This document shows, one piece after another, positions 26,164 through 34,657 of a stretch of 37,554 nt of DNA. The stretch's first letter is position 1. The number at the start of each line of letters is the position of its first letter. Origin of the DNA: Acidovorax sp. (GTDB taxonomy: Bacteria > Pseudomonadota > Gammaproteobacteria > Burkholderiales > Burkholderiaceae_C); assembly GCF_016783915.1 (NCBI RefSeq), contig NZ_JADHVT010000034.1, positions 1 through 37,554 of the forward strand, written 5' to 3'. The translations under genes were made by a program, and so were the position numbers. The notes beneath the pieces are model-generated. The model ran no database searches. It was not told where the DNA came from and was given only the letters and a program-made list of their open reading frames with translations.

Positions 26164-26739
26164 CTACTTCGCCAACGCCTTCAGCGCCATCTTGATGCCA
26201 TCACTGACTCCCACCTCCACCGGCAGAGCCTTGAGCGCCGCTGCCGCTTCTTTGTCGTTGTATCCCAGCGCGAGCAGCGCCTGCAGAATGTCGGCTTGCG
26301 CATCGCTGGTGGCCGCATCGCGCACAGCGCCCATGTCGGCGCCCAGCTTGCCCTTGAGCTCCAGCAGCAAGCGCTCTGCCGTTTTTTTGCCGATACCCGG
26401 CACCTTGACTAGGCGCCCCGCCTCCTGCAACGAGATCGCTTGCGCCAGGTCGCTCACGCCCATGCCGCTCAGGATGGACAAGGCAGTGCGCGGCCCCACG
26501 CCTGAAATCTTGATCAGCTCACGAAACGCCTGGCGCTCAGGGGCGGTTGCAAAGCCGTACAGCAGCTGCGCATCCTCACGCACGATGAACTGGGTCAGCA
26601 GGCTCACCCGCTCGCCCACGGCGGGCAGGTTGTAGAACGTGCTCATGGGCACATTCACCTCGTAGCCCACGCCGTGACAGTCCAGCAGCACCTCGGGGGG
26701 ATTCTTCTCCAGCAGGGTGCCGGTCAATTTGCCTATCAT
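26164..26739 (-). CDS. ruvA: Holliday junction DNA-binding subunit RuvA
   Basis: A 191-residue protein that binds four-way junctions and loads RuvB. Domain I starts [12 protein letters not shown] and includes [14 protein letters not shown]. Domain II has helix-hairpin-helix motifs [15 protein letters not shown] and [17 protein letters not shown]. The C-terminal domain III, with [20 protein letters not shown], contacts RuvB. Length matches the family. The ATG at 26737-26739 is taken over an upstream non-family extension. Divergent from phoH with 80 bases between starts. The expected downstream partner ruvB is displaced by the protease gene. Confidence 0.97.
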   Translation of the reverse strand: MIGKLTGTLLEKNPPEVLLDCHGVGYEVNVPMSTFYNLPAVGERVSLLTQFIVREDAQLLYGFATAPERQAFRELIKISGVGPRTALSILSGMGVSDLAQAISLQEAGRLVKVPGIGKKTAERLLLELKGKLGADMGAVRDAATSDAQADILQALLALGYNDKEAAAALKALPVEVGVSDGIKMALKALAK

Positions 26740-26819
26740 TGATGTCCTTTGACGTCGCGGACATGACATGCCGCGCCGCCGTTCTTGCTGTTTTCCGTTG
26801 CCTGACTGGAATTATCCGC

Positions 26820-27776
26820 GTGATCCTGCGCCACACCTTCACCCCCCACAACAACACCCGGCTCACCAACCTGTGTGGCCCGGCCGATGCGCACCTGCGT
26901 ACCATCGAGGTGGCCTTGCAGGTGAGCATTGCGCACCGGCACGAGCAGTTCAAGGTCGATGGCCCCAAGGCCAAGGCCACGCAGGCGATGGAGCTGCTGC
27001 AGGCCCTCTATGAAATGGCCGAGCGCCCCATTGGCGAAGACTACATCCAGCTCATGCTCGCGGGCGACAGCGAACTGCTGGAGGCCCCGGACGACGCCAT
27101 CATCCTCAACACCCGCCGTGCCGACCTGCGCGGCCGCACGCCCACGCAGAACCTGTACCTGCAGAACATCGCCACGCACGACATCACCTTCGGCATCGGC
27201 CCGGCCGGCACGGGCAAGACGTATCTCGCCGTGGCCAGTGCGGTGGACGCGCTGGAACGCAGCAGCGTGCAGCGCATCGTGCTGACCCGCCCGGCGGTCG
27301 AGGCGGGGGAACGCCTGGGCTTTTTACCCGGCGATCTGGCGCAGAAGGTGGACCCCTACCTGCGCCCGCTGTACGACGCGCTGTATGAACTGATGGGGCA
27401 TGACAAGGTGCAAAAGGCCTTCGAGCGCAACGCCATCGAGATCGCGCCGCTGGCCTTCATGCGTGGGCGCACGCTGAACAACGCCTTCGTCATCCTGGAC
27501 GAAGCGCAGAACACCACCCCCGAGCAGATGAAGATGTTCCTCACCCGCATTGGCTTTGGCGCTAAGGCGGTGGTGACGGGCGACGTGAGCCAGATCGACC
27601 TGCCCAAGGGCAACCTGAGCGGCCTGATCGACGCCGAACGGGTGCTCAAACGTGTGAAGGGCATCTCCATCACCCACTTCACCAGCGCTGACGTGGTGCG
27701 CCACCCACTGGTAGCCCGCATCGTGGACGCCTATGACGCCCCCCGCCGTGCAGCCACTGCACGCGGCAGGGACTGA
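26820..27776 (+). CDS. phoH: PhoH family ATPase (YbeZ type)
   Basis: A 318-residue cytoplasmic P-loop protein of the PhoH/YbeZ group. Walker A is [14 protein letters not shown] (about residues 123-136); [20 protein letters not shown] is the Walker B region, with [12 protein letters not shown] following. YbeZ works with YbeY in ribosome and rRNA maturation, and ybeY is the next gene. The start is probably the GTG at 26820, which gives the family-like [12 protein letters not shown]; the frame is open to 26739, but the extra 27 residues are Cys/Met-rich and unlike the family, and would overlap the ruvA start. Confidence 0.92.
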   Translation: MILRHTFTPHNNTRLTNLCGPADAHLRTIEVALQVSIAHRHEQFKVDGPKAKATQAMELLQALYEMAERPIGEDYIQLMLAGDSELLEAPDDAIILNTRRADLRGRTPTQNLYLQNIATHDITFGIGPAGTGKTYLAVASAVDALERSSVQRIVLTRPAVEAGERLGFLPGDLAQKVDPYLRPLYDALYELMGHDKVQKAFERNAIEIAPLAFMRGRTLNNAFVILDEAQNTTPEQMKMFLTRIGFGAKAVVTGDVSQIDLPKGNLSGLIDAERVLKRVKGISITHFTSADVVRHPLVARIVDAYDAPRRAATARGRD

Positions 27777-27786
27777 ACACCACTCG

Positions 27787-27839
27787 CTCCTATTTTCATA
27801 GCTTTCAGCACCTACTCTTCCAGCGCCTGCCGCCAATTT
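27787..27839 (+). repeat. Copy E of the dispersed repeat, between phoH and ybeY
   Basis: TATTTTCATAGCTTTCAGCA, then CCTACTCTTCCAGCGCCTGC and CGCCAATTT align with the family at diverged positions. It fills almost the whole 71-base gap between the phoH stop and the ybeY start, so the ybeY translation-initiation region lies at its right edge. No clear Shine-Dalgarno sequence is visible for ybeY. Confidence 0.6.
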
Positions 27840-27847
27840 CGCTTCAC

Positions 27848-28309
27848 ATGCCACTGAACCAACTCTCCCTGTCGCTGCAGTTCGGCTCGTTTGACGAGGC
27901 CGCCGCCCACCGGGCCGTGCTGCCCCGCCACAAGGTCACGCGCTGGATTCGCCACGCCCTGGCCACCGACGCCGAGATCACCGTGCGCATCGTGGGTGCT
28001 GAAGAAGGCCGGCAGCTCAACCGCGAGTACCGCAAGAAGGACTACGCCACCAACGTGCTCACCTTCGACTACACCCAGGAGCCGGTGGTGACTGCCGACC
28101 TGGTGCTTTGCGCCCCCGTGATCGAGCGGGAAGCGAAGGAGCAAAACAAGAGCCTGGAAGAACACTACGCCCACATGCTGGTGCACGGCGCGCTGCATGC
28201 CCAGGGCTGGGACCACGAGACGAGTGAGGCCGATGCCGAGGAGATGGAGGCTTACGAGACCGACATCCTGCAAGAGCTGGGGTTTGCAGACCCGTACGCT
28301 TCTGAATAG
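27848..28309 (+). CDS. ybeY: Endoribonuclease YbeY, rRNA maturation factor
   Basis: A 153-residue zinc-dependent RNase acting in 16S rRNA 3'-end maturation and ribosome quality control. The metal site is [15 protein letters not shown], with the three histidines of the HGxLHxxGxDH motif; upstream [18 protein letters not shown] is the other conserved block. Coupled by position to phoH/ybeZ, as in many Proteobacteria. The usual third gene of that operon, ybeX/corC, is not downstream; an intergenic space and FG-GAP lipoproteins follow instead. Confidence 0.96.
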   Translation: MPLNQLSLSLQFGSFDEAAAHRAVLPRHKVTRWIRHALATDAEITVRIVGAEEGRQLNREYRKKDYATNVLTFDYTQEPVVTADLVLCAPVIEREAKEQNKSLEEHYAHMLVHGALHAQGWDHETSEADAEEMEAYETDILQELGFADPYASE

Positions 28310-28627
28310 CGCCGCCCAAGTAGAGCGGCCAAGGCATAGAGCGCCCTGGGCTTGGCGCTGCACGTGCCTCACCACGGGTCACATCTTGCCCACCAAGCCT
28401 CCTGCAGGGATCCGGAAACAAATCGTATTTCTTGCTGTTTATTTTTTACTGAGTGGTATAAAAGTCCGACCTAAGGGAGGGCTAAGGATCAGGTTCGGGA
28501 TAAGCGTTTGTAACGCTGCACGGCCCTGGCTACGGCACTTGGGGGCACACATCTGACATCGCCAAGCCCCCATCCTCCTCCGTTCGCACCGCTTCCTTTC
28601 CCACTTCAGGACAACAGGACATTGCCC
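28310..28627 (+). promoter_or_regulatory. Intergenic region with possible promoter for the FG-GAP genes
   Basis: This 318-base non-coding stretch contains no supportable gene. Near its left end AGCGCC (28340-28345) and GGCGCT (28354-28359) can pair as a small stem with an 8-base loop but lack a T-tract. In the middle an AT-rich patch holds TTGCTG (28432-28437) and TATAAA (28457-28462), spaced 19 bases, which is longer than ideal for sigma-70. AGGACA-like purine runs precede the ATG at 28628. Regulation is therefore only suggested. Confidence 0.3.
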
Positions 28628-30652
28628 ATGATCGGACACTCCATACCTCGCAGGACACCTACCACCCCGAGGCCGACTCACCTGGCGCGGGCACTGATGA
28701 TGGCCGTCCCTGTGATGCTGGCGGCCTGCGGTGGGGGCTCAGGTTCGGACGCTCCATCCACGGGCCTTGCAGCGCCGTCGGGTTTCACCGTGGGCTACGG
28801 AACCAAAGGTTACAAATTCCAATGGAACACCAGCACGGGCGCCTCCCGCTACGAGCTGTTCGAAGACCCTGACGGCCCCACTGGCCCGCAGCCGGAGACG
28901 ATAGTAGGCAGCACCAACGACCACACCATTACCGCCTTTTTCCACGAGATAAAGTCAGCGCAACTGCATGAGCGAGTGAATGCCACCTACCGCCTGCGCG
29001 CCTGCGACGGCACTGGCTGCGGAGCATTCACGACCGCAGTCGTGCCCGATGTGGCCCAGGCCATTGGCTACTTCAAGGCCAGCAACAGTGAGCCTGGCGA
29101 CACGTTTGGGGGTGCCGTGGTGCTGTCGGCAGATGGAAAAGTGATGGCCGTGAGCGCGACCGGCGAACGCAGCAACGCGACCTGCCCCACAACCACCTCC
29201 TGCGACCAAGCCGACAACTCCATCACGAACGCAGGCGCCGTCTATGTTTTCTCGCGCAACAATAGCTACGGCTTGTGGACACTGGCGTCCTATCTCAAGG
29301 CCGGCAACAACCGGGCCTACGACAACGGACGCTACCTGGACAACGGTCCCCGCTTTGGCGCCAGCCTGGCCCTGTCTGCCGACGGATCCACACTGGTCGT
29401 GGGAGCACCCGGCGAGACCAGCAGTGCCAAAGGGGTGAACGGCGACGCATCCGACACCCAGACCCAGGGTGCGGGTGCCGCATACGTCTTCAAGGCCATC
29501 GGTAGCCCCCTGCCTCACGGCCTTTCTATGAAGTGGGTGCAGGAGGCCTACATCAAGGCAAGCAATACGCGCCCCAAGGCCGATTACAGCGTTGACATCA
29601 TGGGCTATTACGTACGCAACCCCCAAAGCTTCGGAAGCAGCGTGGCGGTGTCTTCCGATGGCAACCTGGTGGCCGTTGGCGCACCCGGCGAAGGCAGCAA
29701 AGCCACCGGCATCAATGGCGATCAGAGCGACAACTCGGCCATCCGCTCAGGCGCGGTATACACCTACACCCGCAGCAGCAGCGGCGCCGGAGGAGGAAGT
29801 ATCTGGGCCCATCAGGCCTACCTGAAAGCCAGCAACACCGACAGCCTGCGTTGGAAACACTTTGGCGAATCCATTGCGCTCTCGGGTGATGGGAGCACGC
29901 TGGCTGTGGGGGCTCCGCAGGAGAGCAGCAGCGCCACCGGCGTCAATGGCAACCAGCAGGATCAATCGGCCAGCAGCTCCGGTGCGGTCTACGTCTTCAC
30001 CCAGAGCAGCAAAGGCTGGAGCCAGCAGGCCTTTGTCAAGGCATCCAATACTGCCGCCAACGACCGATTTGGCCTCAAGCTCGCACTTTCGGCAGATGGC
30101 AACACACTGGCCGTTGGGGCCCAGGATGAGAGCGCGTCTGGAACGGGCATCAACAACCCGCCCGGCGCTCGCACCCTGGCACGTGCGGGCGCCACCTATC
30201 TGTTTACCCGCGGCAACGATGCGTGGAGCCAGCAGGCCTATCTGAAGGCCAGCAACACCGGCCAGGACCACTGGTATGGATCCAGCCTCGCACTGTCTGC
30301 CGACGGCAATACTCTGGCCGTGGGCGCCATGGCCGAAGCCAGCGGCGCCAGGGGCATCAATGGCAAACAGGCGGACCATTCTGCGGGCGGCGCGGGCGCT
30401 GCCTACATATACCAGCGAAGTGGCGGTACCTGGAGTCAACGCGCCTACCTGAAGGCCAGCAATACCGATGCGGGGGACCTCTTTGGTGCCAGCATCGCCT
30501 TGTCAGGCGACGGCACCACCCTGGCAGTGGGCGCCACGGGCGAAGACAGTCTGGCCAAAGATATCCAAGGCAACCAGGCGGACAACTCGGGCAGCCCCGC
30601 CTACCCTGCAATGCCCCTTCCCGTCAGCGTCGGGGCGGTGTATCTGTACTGA
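28628..30652 (+). CDS. Lipoprotein with seven FG-GAP (integrin-alpha-like) beta-propeller repeats
   Basis: A 674-residue exported protein. The signal peptide ends in lipobox VMLAAC, then GGGSGS. Residues about 50-145 form a fibronectin-III-like domain (FTVGYGTKGYKFQWNTSTGA, RYELFEDPDGPTGP, YRLRACDGTGCG). Seven blades follow, each with the core FGxSxALSADGxTLAVGAPxE: DTFGGAVVLSADGK, PRFGASLALSADGS, QSFGSSVAVSSDGN, KHFGESIALSGDGS, DRFGLKLALSADGN, HWYGSSLALSADGN, DLFGASIALSGDGT. Each is linked by (Y/F)(L/I/V/F)KA(S/G)N and (G)AVY(V/I/L)F-type strands. Seven blades fit a closed propeller; Asp-rich loops in such repeats often bind calcium. The biological role, perhaps adhesion, is not shown by the sequence. 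The ATG at 28628 is preferred to a TTG two codons earlier. Confidence 0.85.
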   Translation: MIGHSIPRRTPTTPRPTHLARALMMAVPVMLAACGGGSGSDAPSTGLAAPSGFTVGYGTKGYKFQWNTSTGASRYELFEDPDGPTGPQPETIVGSTNDHTITAFFHEIKSAQLHERVNATYRLRACDGTGCGAFTTAVVPDVAQAIGYFKASNSEPGDTFGGAVVLSADGKVMAVSATGERSNATCPTTTSCDQADNSITNAGAVYVFSRNNSYGLWTLASYLKAGNNRAYDNGRYLDNGPRFGASLALSADGSTLVVGAPGETSSAKGVNGDASDTQTQGAGAAYVFKAIGSPLPHGLSMKWVQEAYIKASNTRPKADYSVDIMGYYVRNPQSFGSSVAVSSDGNLVAVGAPGEGSKATGINGDQSDNSAIRSGAVYTYTRSSSGAGGGSIWAHQAYLKASNTDSLRWKHFGESIALSGDGSTLAVGAPQESSSATGVNGNQQDQSASSSGAVYVFTQSSKGWSQQAFVKASNTAANDRFGLKLALSADGNTLAVGAQDESASGTGINNPPGARTLARAGATYLFTRGNDAWSQQAYLKASNTGQDHWYGSSLALSADGNTLAVGAMAEASGARGINGKQADHSAGGAGAAYIYQRSGGTWSQRAYLKASNTDAGDLFGASIALSGDGTTLAVGATGEDSLAKDIQGNQADNSGSPAYPAMPLPVSVGAVYLY

Positions 30653-30717
30653 CCATTGATCCGGGGCACGCCCTCCCACTCCACTCGCCAAAACCCAACA
30701 CTCTAAGGAATCCCTTC

Positions 30718-32448
30718 ATGCCTCGCATTCTTCAACCCCTGAACGGCTTGTTTCTCGCTATCCCGCTGGTACTGACAGCCTGCGGCGGCGGCTCCGGAAG
30801 CTCGACCTCCCCTACACCTTTCAGCCTCACCGTAGGCTACGGGGTCAAGGGCTACAACTTCAGCTGGAATGCCAGCGCCGGAGCCACACGCTATGAACTG
30901 TTTGAGGACCCCGATGGACCGACAGGCCCCCTGCCCGAGACACAGCTCGGAGGCGCACTGAGCAGCACCTCTTACGCCCATAGCCTCGCCCCTCAGCTAC
31001 TACACGAGCGTGTGAACGCCAGTTACCGACTGCGTGCCTGCGATGCGAACGGCTGTGGCCCGTTCACGGCCACCGTCACCCCCGCCCTCACGCAGGCCAT
31101 TGGCAAGTTCGAACTCGCCGGCGGCAATGCCGCGCGAGTTGGCAGCTACACAAATGTGATTGCCCTGTCGGCGGACGGTGCAACAATGGTTGTTGGATCT
31201 CCGAGCGAGGACAGCTCAGGCGGGTTGGCCGGGGCAGGCGCGGTGTATGTCTTCAGTCGCAATACAGTGGGCGGCACCTGGAGTCAGCAGGCGCGCATTG
31301 AAAACACCAACTCCGCCGCCAAAATGGCCTTTGGCGCCAGCGTGGCTTTGTCTGCTGACGGTAATACGCTGGCTGTGGGCGCACCGGAAGAAAGAAGCAA
31401 CGCGCGGGGCATCAATGGTGATGCATCCAACCGCGATGCGTATGGCGCAGGAGCGGTCTATCTACTCACTCGCAGCAGCGGCACCTGGAGCCAGCAGGCT
31501 TACATCAAGGCACGCAACACACCGCAGAAAGTCGAATCCTGCAGCCGCCTCGACGTCATGGGCACGTTTGTGTTTCCCTGCACCCCCCAACACTTTGGCT
31601 TCAGCGTGGCTCTGTCAGCCGACGGAAACCTGCTGGCAGTGGGAGCTCCTGAAGAAGGCGCTAACTTCACCCCGGGGCTTGAAGGAAGCCTCGTCGGCTC
31701 GATCTCCAGCGGAAGCGATTCCATTTTTGGCGGTGGTTTGGGCGCGGTTCACACCTTTGTCCGCAACAACAGTGCCTGGGCGGAGCAGGCGCACCTGCCG
31801 CGCAGCAGCACCGACAGGCGTGTGGCCCGCTTCGGAGCGGTAGTAGCCCTGTCCAGCGATGGCACACTCCTCGCAGCGAACAGCCAGCACGACGTGTCTG
31901 TCCTGACACAACTCAGTGGTACGTGGAGCTCCCCCAAGCAAGTGTGGAGCAAGACCACCGACGTAATGGATGGGGAGCACCCCTTTGCGCTGTCCGGGGA
32001 CGGAAGCACGCTGGCCGTCCTGGATGGTGCTGGATTCTCCAGCGTTGAGCTGCAAACCTTCACACGCACGGGGGACGCCTGGACGCAGCAGCCGGCCCTG
32101 TCGGTCAAGGCTGATGGCCAATCGCAGTCAACAAGCGTCATGTTGTCGCTTTCCTCGGATGGCCGCACGCTCGCCCTGGGTAACCTGAGGGACGCCAGCA
32201 ACGCCCCCGGCATCAATGGCGACGCCAGCAACCAGGCCGCCAGCGCGGCCGGGGCCGTCAACATCTACCGCCGTGACAGCACCACCTGGGCACACAGGTC
32301 CTACCTCAAGGCGCCCCAACCGCGCGCACTTGCGCGCTTCGGCGCTGGCGTGGCGCTGTCTGGTGATGCCAGCACCCTGGCCGTGGGCACCAGCAGCGCT
32401 ACGGATGGCGTAACACCCGCCGCGCCCAATGCAGCCTATCTGTACTGA
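30718..32448 (+). CDS. Second FG-GAP lipoprotein, paralogue of the preceding gene
   Basis: A 576-residue protein with the same layout: lipobox VLTAC then GGGSGS, an FN3-like domain almost matching its neighbour (LTVGYGVKGYNFSWNASAGA, RYELFEDPDGPTGP, YRLRACDANGCG), and seven propeller blades ending in AAYLY. Blades 2 and 3 are canonical (MAFGASVALSADGN, QHFGFSVALSADGN). Blades 1, 4, 5, 6 and 7 are degenerate: SYTNVIALSADGA, ARFGAVVALSSDGT, EHPFALSGDGS, STSVMLSLSSDGR and ARFGAGVALSGDAS. It is about 100 residues shorter than the first copy. 65 bases separate the genes, so they probably share a transcript. Tandem duplication followed by divergence is the simplest origin. The upstream in-frame extension to 30223 overlaps the first gene and is rejected. 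Confidence 0.84.
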   Translation: MPRILQPLNGLFLAIPLVLTACGGGSGSSTSPTPFSLTVGYGVKGYNFSWNASAGATRYELFEDPDGPTGPLPETQLGGALSSTSYAHSLAPQLLHERVNASYRLRACDANGCGPFTATVTPALTQAIGKFELAGGNAARVGSYTNVIALSADGATMVVGSPSEDSSGGLAGAGAVYVFSRNTVGGTWSQQARIENTNSAAKMAFGASVALSADGNTLAVGAPEERSNARGINGDASNRDAYGAGAVYLLTRSSGTWSQQAYIKARNTPQKVESCSRLDVMGTFVFPCTPQHFGFSVALSADGNLLAVGAPEEGANFTPGLEGSLVGSISSGSDSIFGGGLGAVHTFVRNNSAWAEQAHLPRSSTDRRVARFGAVVALSSDGTLLAANSQHDVSVLTQLSGTWSSPKQVWSKTTDVMDGEHPFALSGDGSTLAVLDGAGFSSVELQTFTRTGDAWTQQPALSVKADGQSQSTSVMLSLSSDGRTLALGNLRDASNAPGINGDASNQAASAAGAVNIYRRDSTTWAHRSYLKAPQPRALARFGAGVALSGDASTLAVGTSSATDGVTPAAPNAAYLY

Positions 32449-32570
32449 TTGCGCTGAGGGTAGCCCTTTCATATTGACCAGCCCCAGCACCTGACAGGCG
32501 CCAGGGAAGGAAAAAGTGTTGCACCTGCGCCGTCGCCAATGGCGGTGGCGCCACCCCCTACCATCGGTGC

Positions 32571-33320
32571 ATGCTCGACACACCTTTGCTTCTCACCGCC
32601 GCCTTCATCGCTGGCGCCCTCAATGCCGTTGCCGGTGGCGGTAGCTTTCTGACCCTGCCTGCCCTCGTCTTCACCGGCGTGCCACCTGTGGTGGCCAACG
32701 CTACGGGCACGGTGGCGCTGTTGCCGGGCTACATGGCGGGGGCCTGGGGGTTTCGGGAAGACATGCAGCCGCCGCCCGGCCTGTCCATGCGGGCGGTGGT
32801 GCTGCTGGCCCTCATCGGCGGATCGGCCGGGGCGGCGCTGCTGCTGATCACGCCCGACGCTACCTTCCGCAAGGTCGTGCCCTGGCTGCTGCTGGCGGCC
32901 ACGGCGATGTTTGCGCTGGGCCCGCGCCTGCGCCAGTGGGCCGGCGCGTCGGCCCATGGCCCCGCCGCGCCCTGGAAGGCGGCCCTGGGCATGCTGGCCG
33001 TGGCGGGGTACGGCGGCTACTTCAACGGCGGGCTGGGCATCTTGCTGCTGGCGCTGTTTGGCCTGCTGGGGCAAACCCAGCTCAACGCCATGAACGGCAT
33101 GAAGAACCTGGTCTCGGCCCTGCTCACCGCGATTGCGGTGGCCATCTACGCAGCGGGCGGCATCGTGCAGTGGCCGCAGGCGCTGGTGATGATGGTGGCC
33201 GCCACCGCGGGCGGCTATGGCGGTGCCCGCGTGGCGCGCAAGCTGCCTGCCAACGTGCTGCGCTGGGGCATCGTGGCTACCGGGCTGGTGATGGCGGCGG
33301 TGTTCTTCTGGCGGCAGTGA
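32571..33320 (+). CDS. TauE/SafE family (TSUP) membrane permease
   Basis: A 249-residue polytopic protein with about eight hydrophobic helices in two related halves. The family signatures are FIAGALNAVAGGGSFLTLPAL at the N-terminus and its counterpart GGYFNGGLGILLLALFG in the second half. TSUP proteins move organosulfur compounds, sulfite or other anions across the inner membrane; the substrate here is not determinable and no sulfur-metabolism genes are near. The stop overlaps the start of the MFS gene by GTGA (33317-33320). The 32449-32570 interval contains no gene. Confidence 0.9.
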   Translation: MLDTPLLLTAAFIAGALNAVAGGGSFLTLPALVFTGVPPVVANATGTVALLPGYMAGAWGFREDMQPPPGLSMRAVVLLALIGGSAGAALLLITPDATFRKVVPWLLLAATAMFALGPRLRQWAGASAHGPAAPWKAALGMLAVAGYGGYFNGGLGILLLALFGLLGQTQLNAMNGMKNLVSALLTAIAVAIYAAGGIVQWPQALVMMVAATAGGYGGARVARKLPANVLRWGIVATGLVMAAVFFWRQ

Positions 33321-34615
33321 GCAGCAGCCCCTTGCCGTCCTCGTCGGCGCCTCCATCCTTACCCGCGGGCAGCGGCCGCCCACCACCCCGCGTGCTGTGG
33401 GCCATGCTGCTCACGCTGCTCAGCGGCTTTGCGCTGAGCCAGGCGTTTCGCACCACCACCGCCATCCTGGCCCAGGGGCTGACCGCCGAGTTCGGGCTTT
33501 CGCCCGGGTCGCTGGGGGCCTTTGCCGGGCTGTTCGGCCTGTCGTTCGGTGTGGCCCAGTTGCTGATGGGCGTGGGGCTGGATCTGTGGGGCCTGCGGCG
33601 CACGGTGCTCACCGCCTTTCCACTAGCGATTGCCGGGGCTGCTCTCTCAGCAGCAGCGCCCGGCTATGCGTGGCTGATGGTGGGCCAGTTGATGATCGGC
33701 GTGGGCTGCTCGCCCGCGTTTCTGGCCTGCACGCTGTTCATTGCGCGGCATTTCCCTGCCGACCGGTTTGCCTACCTGTCGGGCGTGGCGATGGGAGTTG
33801 GCGGTCTGGGCCTGCTATTCACCGGCACGCCACTGGCCTGGCTGGTGCAGCACGGTGGCGGCTGGCGCACGGGTTATGCCGTGCTGGCGGTGCTCAGCGC
33901 GCTGTCGTGGCTGCTGATCTGGCTGCGGGTGCACGAGCCCGCCCCGCTCGTGCCGCCACCGGCGCAGCGCGAAACCTGGGGCCAGGCGCTGCTGGGCTTT
34001 GGCCAGCTGCTCACGGTGCCGCACACCTGGGGCATCCTGCTGCTGGGTATGTCGGGCTACGCCGCGTTTTTGTCGCTGCGGGGCCTGTGGCTGGCGCCGT
34101 TGCTGATGGAGCGGTACCACCTCACGCTGGTGGACAGCGGCAACGTGGCGCTGGGCCTGTCCTTGATTGCGCTGTTTGCACCCGGTCTGGCGGGCCGTCT
34201 GGACCCAGGCATTGGCCGCCGCCGACGCTGGATCGGCAACGCCTCGCTGCTGATGGCTGGGCTGTTCGCGCTGCTGGCATTTTTGCGTGTGCACCCGGCG
34301 GCCAGCGTGGTGCTCATCCTGCTGATGGGGCTGCTCTCGGGCTACGGCGTGCTGCAGTACGCCGATGTGCGCGCCTCATACCCGGCCGCGCTCACAGGCC
34401 GGGCCCTGTCGGCGTACACCATGGCGATGTTCCTGGGCGTGGCGCTGATGCAGTGGTACACCGGCATCGTGGCCAACGGCGCCCAGCGCCAGGGCTGGGA
34501 TGCGCACACGGCCGTCATGTTGGCCATTGCGACTTGGCTGACGCTGGCGTCCATGGCGTTCCGGTTTCTGCCTGTGTCGCCATTGGTTTCTCTGAAAACA
34601 TCAGAGCCTAAATAG
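33317..34615 (+). CDS. Major facilitator superfamily transporter
   Basis: A 432-residue membrane protein with about twelve hydrophobic helices. After a Ser/Pro-rich cytosolic N-terminus it shows the MFS motif-A-like loop GVGLDLWGLRRTVLTAFPLA between helices 2 and 3, and a central cytosolic linker HEPAPLVPPPAQRETWGQAL. The substrate is unknown. The start is a GTG at 33317 sharing GTGA with the TauE stop, chosen for that coupling; longer in-frame starts run antisense-like through the TauE gene. The terminal residues and TAG stop lie in the edge of a dispersed repeat (34610-34657) shared with the convergent dtd gene. Confidence 0.88.
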   Translation: MSSSPLPSSSAPPSLPAGSGRPPPRVLWAMLLTLLSGFALSQAFRTTTAILAQGLTAEFGLSPGSLGAFAGLFGLSFGVAQLLMGVGLDLWGLRRTVLTAFPLAIAGAALSAAAPGYAWLMVGQLMIGVGCSPAFLACTLFIARHFPADRFAYLSGVAMGVGGLGLLFTGTPLAWLVQHGGGWRTGYAVLAVLSALSWLLIWLRVHEPAPLVPPPAQRETWGQALLGFGQLLTVPHTWGILLLGMSGYAAFLSLRGLWLAPLLMERYHLTLVDSGNVALGLSLIALFAPGLAGRLDPGIGRRRRWIGNASLLMAGLFALLAFLRVHPAASVVLILLMGLLSGYGVLQYADVRASYPAALTGRALSAYTMAMFLGVALMQWYTGIVANGAQRQGWDAHTAVMLAIATWLTLASMAFRFLPVSPLVSLKTSEPK

Positions 34616-34657
34616 GCTCTAGCGCTTATATATCAAGCGAAAGCAGCTATCAATTTT
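34610..34657 (-). repeat. Copy F of the dispersed repeat, spanning the ends of two convergent genes
   Basis: AAATAGGCTCTAGCGCTTAT, then ATATCAAGCGAAAGCAGCTAT and CAATTTT is the family core in inverted orientation with good palindromic half-sites (AGCGCTT against AAGCG). Its left edge contains the TAG stop of the MFS gene (34613-34615). Its right edge contains the TGA stop (34650-34652) and the last codons of dtd. Confidence 0.85.

Noticed and set aside
28340-28359. Hairpin AGCGCC/GGCGCT after ybeY as a rho-independent terminator.
   Set aside because: The stem is only 6 bp and no T-tract follows on either strand; it is mentioned only as part of the intergenic region.
30223-30717. A longer start for the second FG-GAP protein.
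   Set aside because: The added 165 codons overlap the first FG-GAP gene out of frame and would bury the signal peptide and lipobox internally.
32176-32202. GTAACC inside the second FG-GAP gene as a SigF promoter.
   Set aside because: The position 16 bases downstream reads CGCC rather than CGAA, and the site is within a coding region with no gene start after it.
28628-32448. Periodic DNA similarity that could suggest a CRISPR array or a satellite.
   Set aside because: The period is about 180-240 bases, variable, and follows protein propeller blades; spacers and repeats of CRISPR size are absent.
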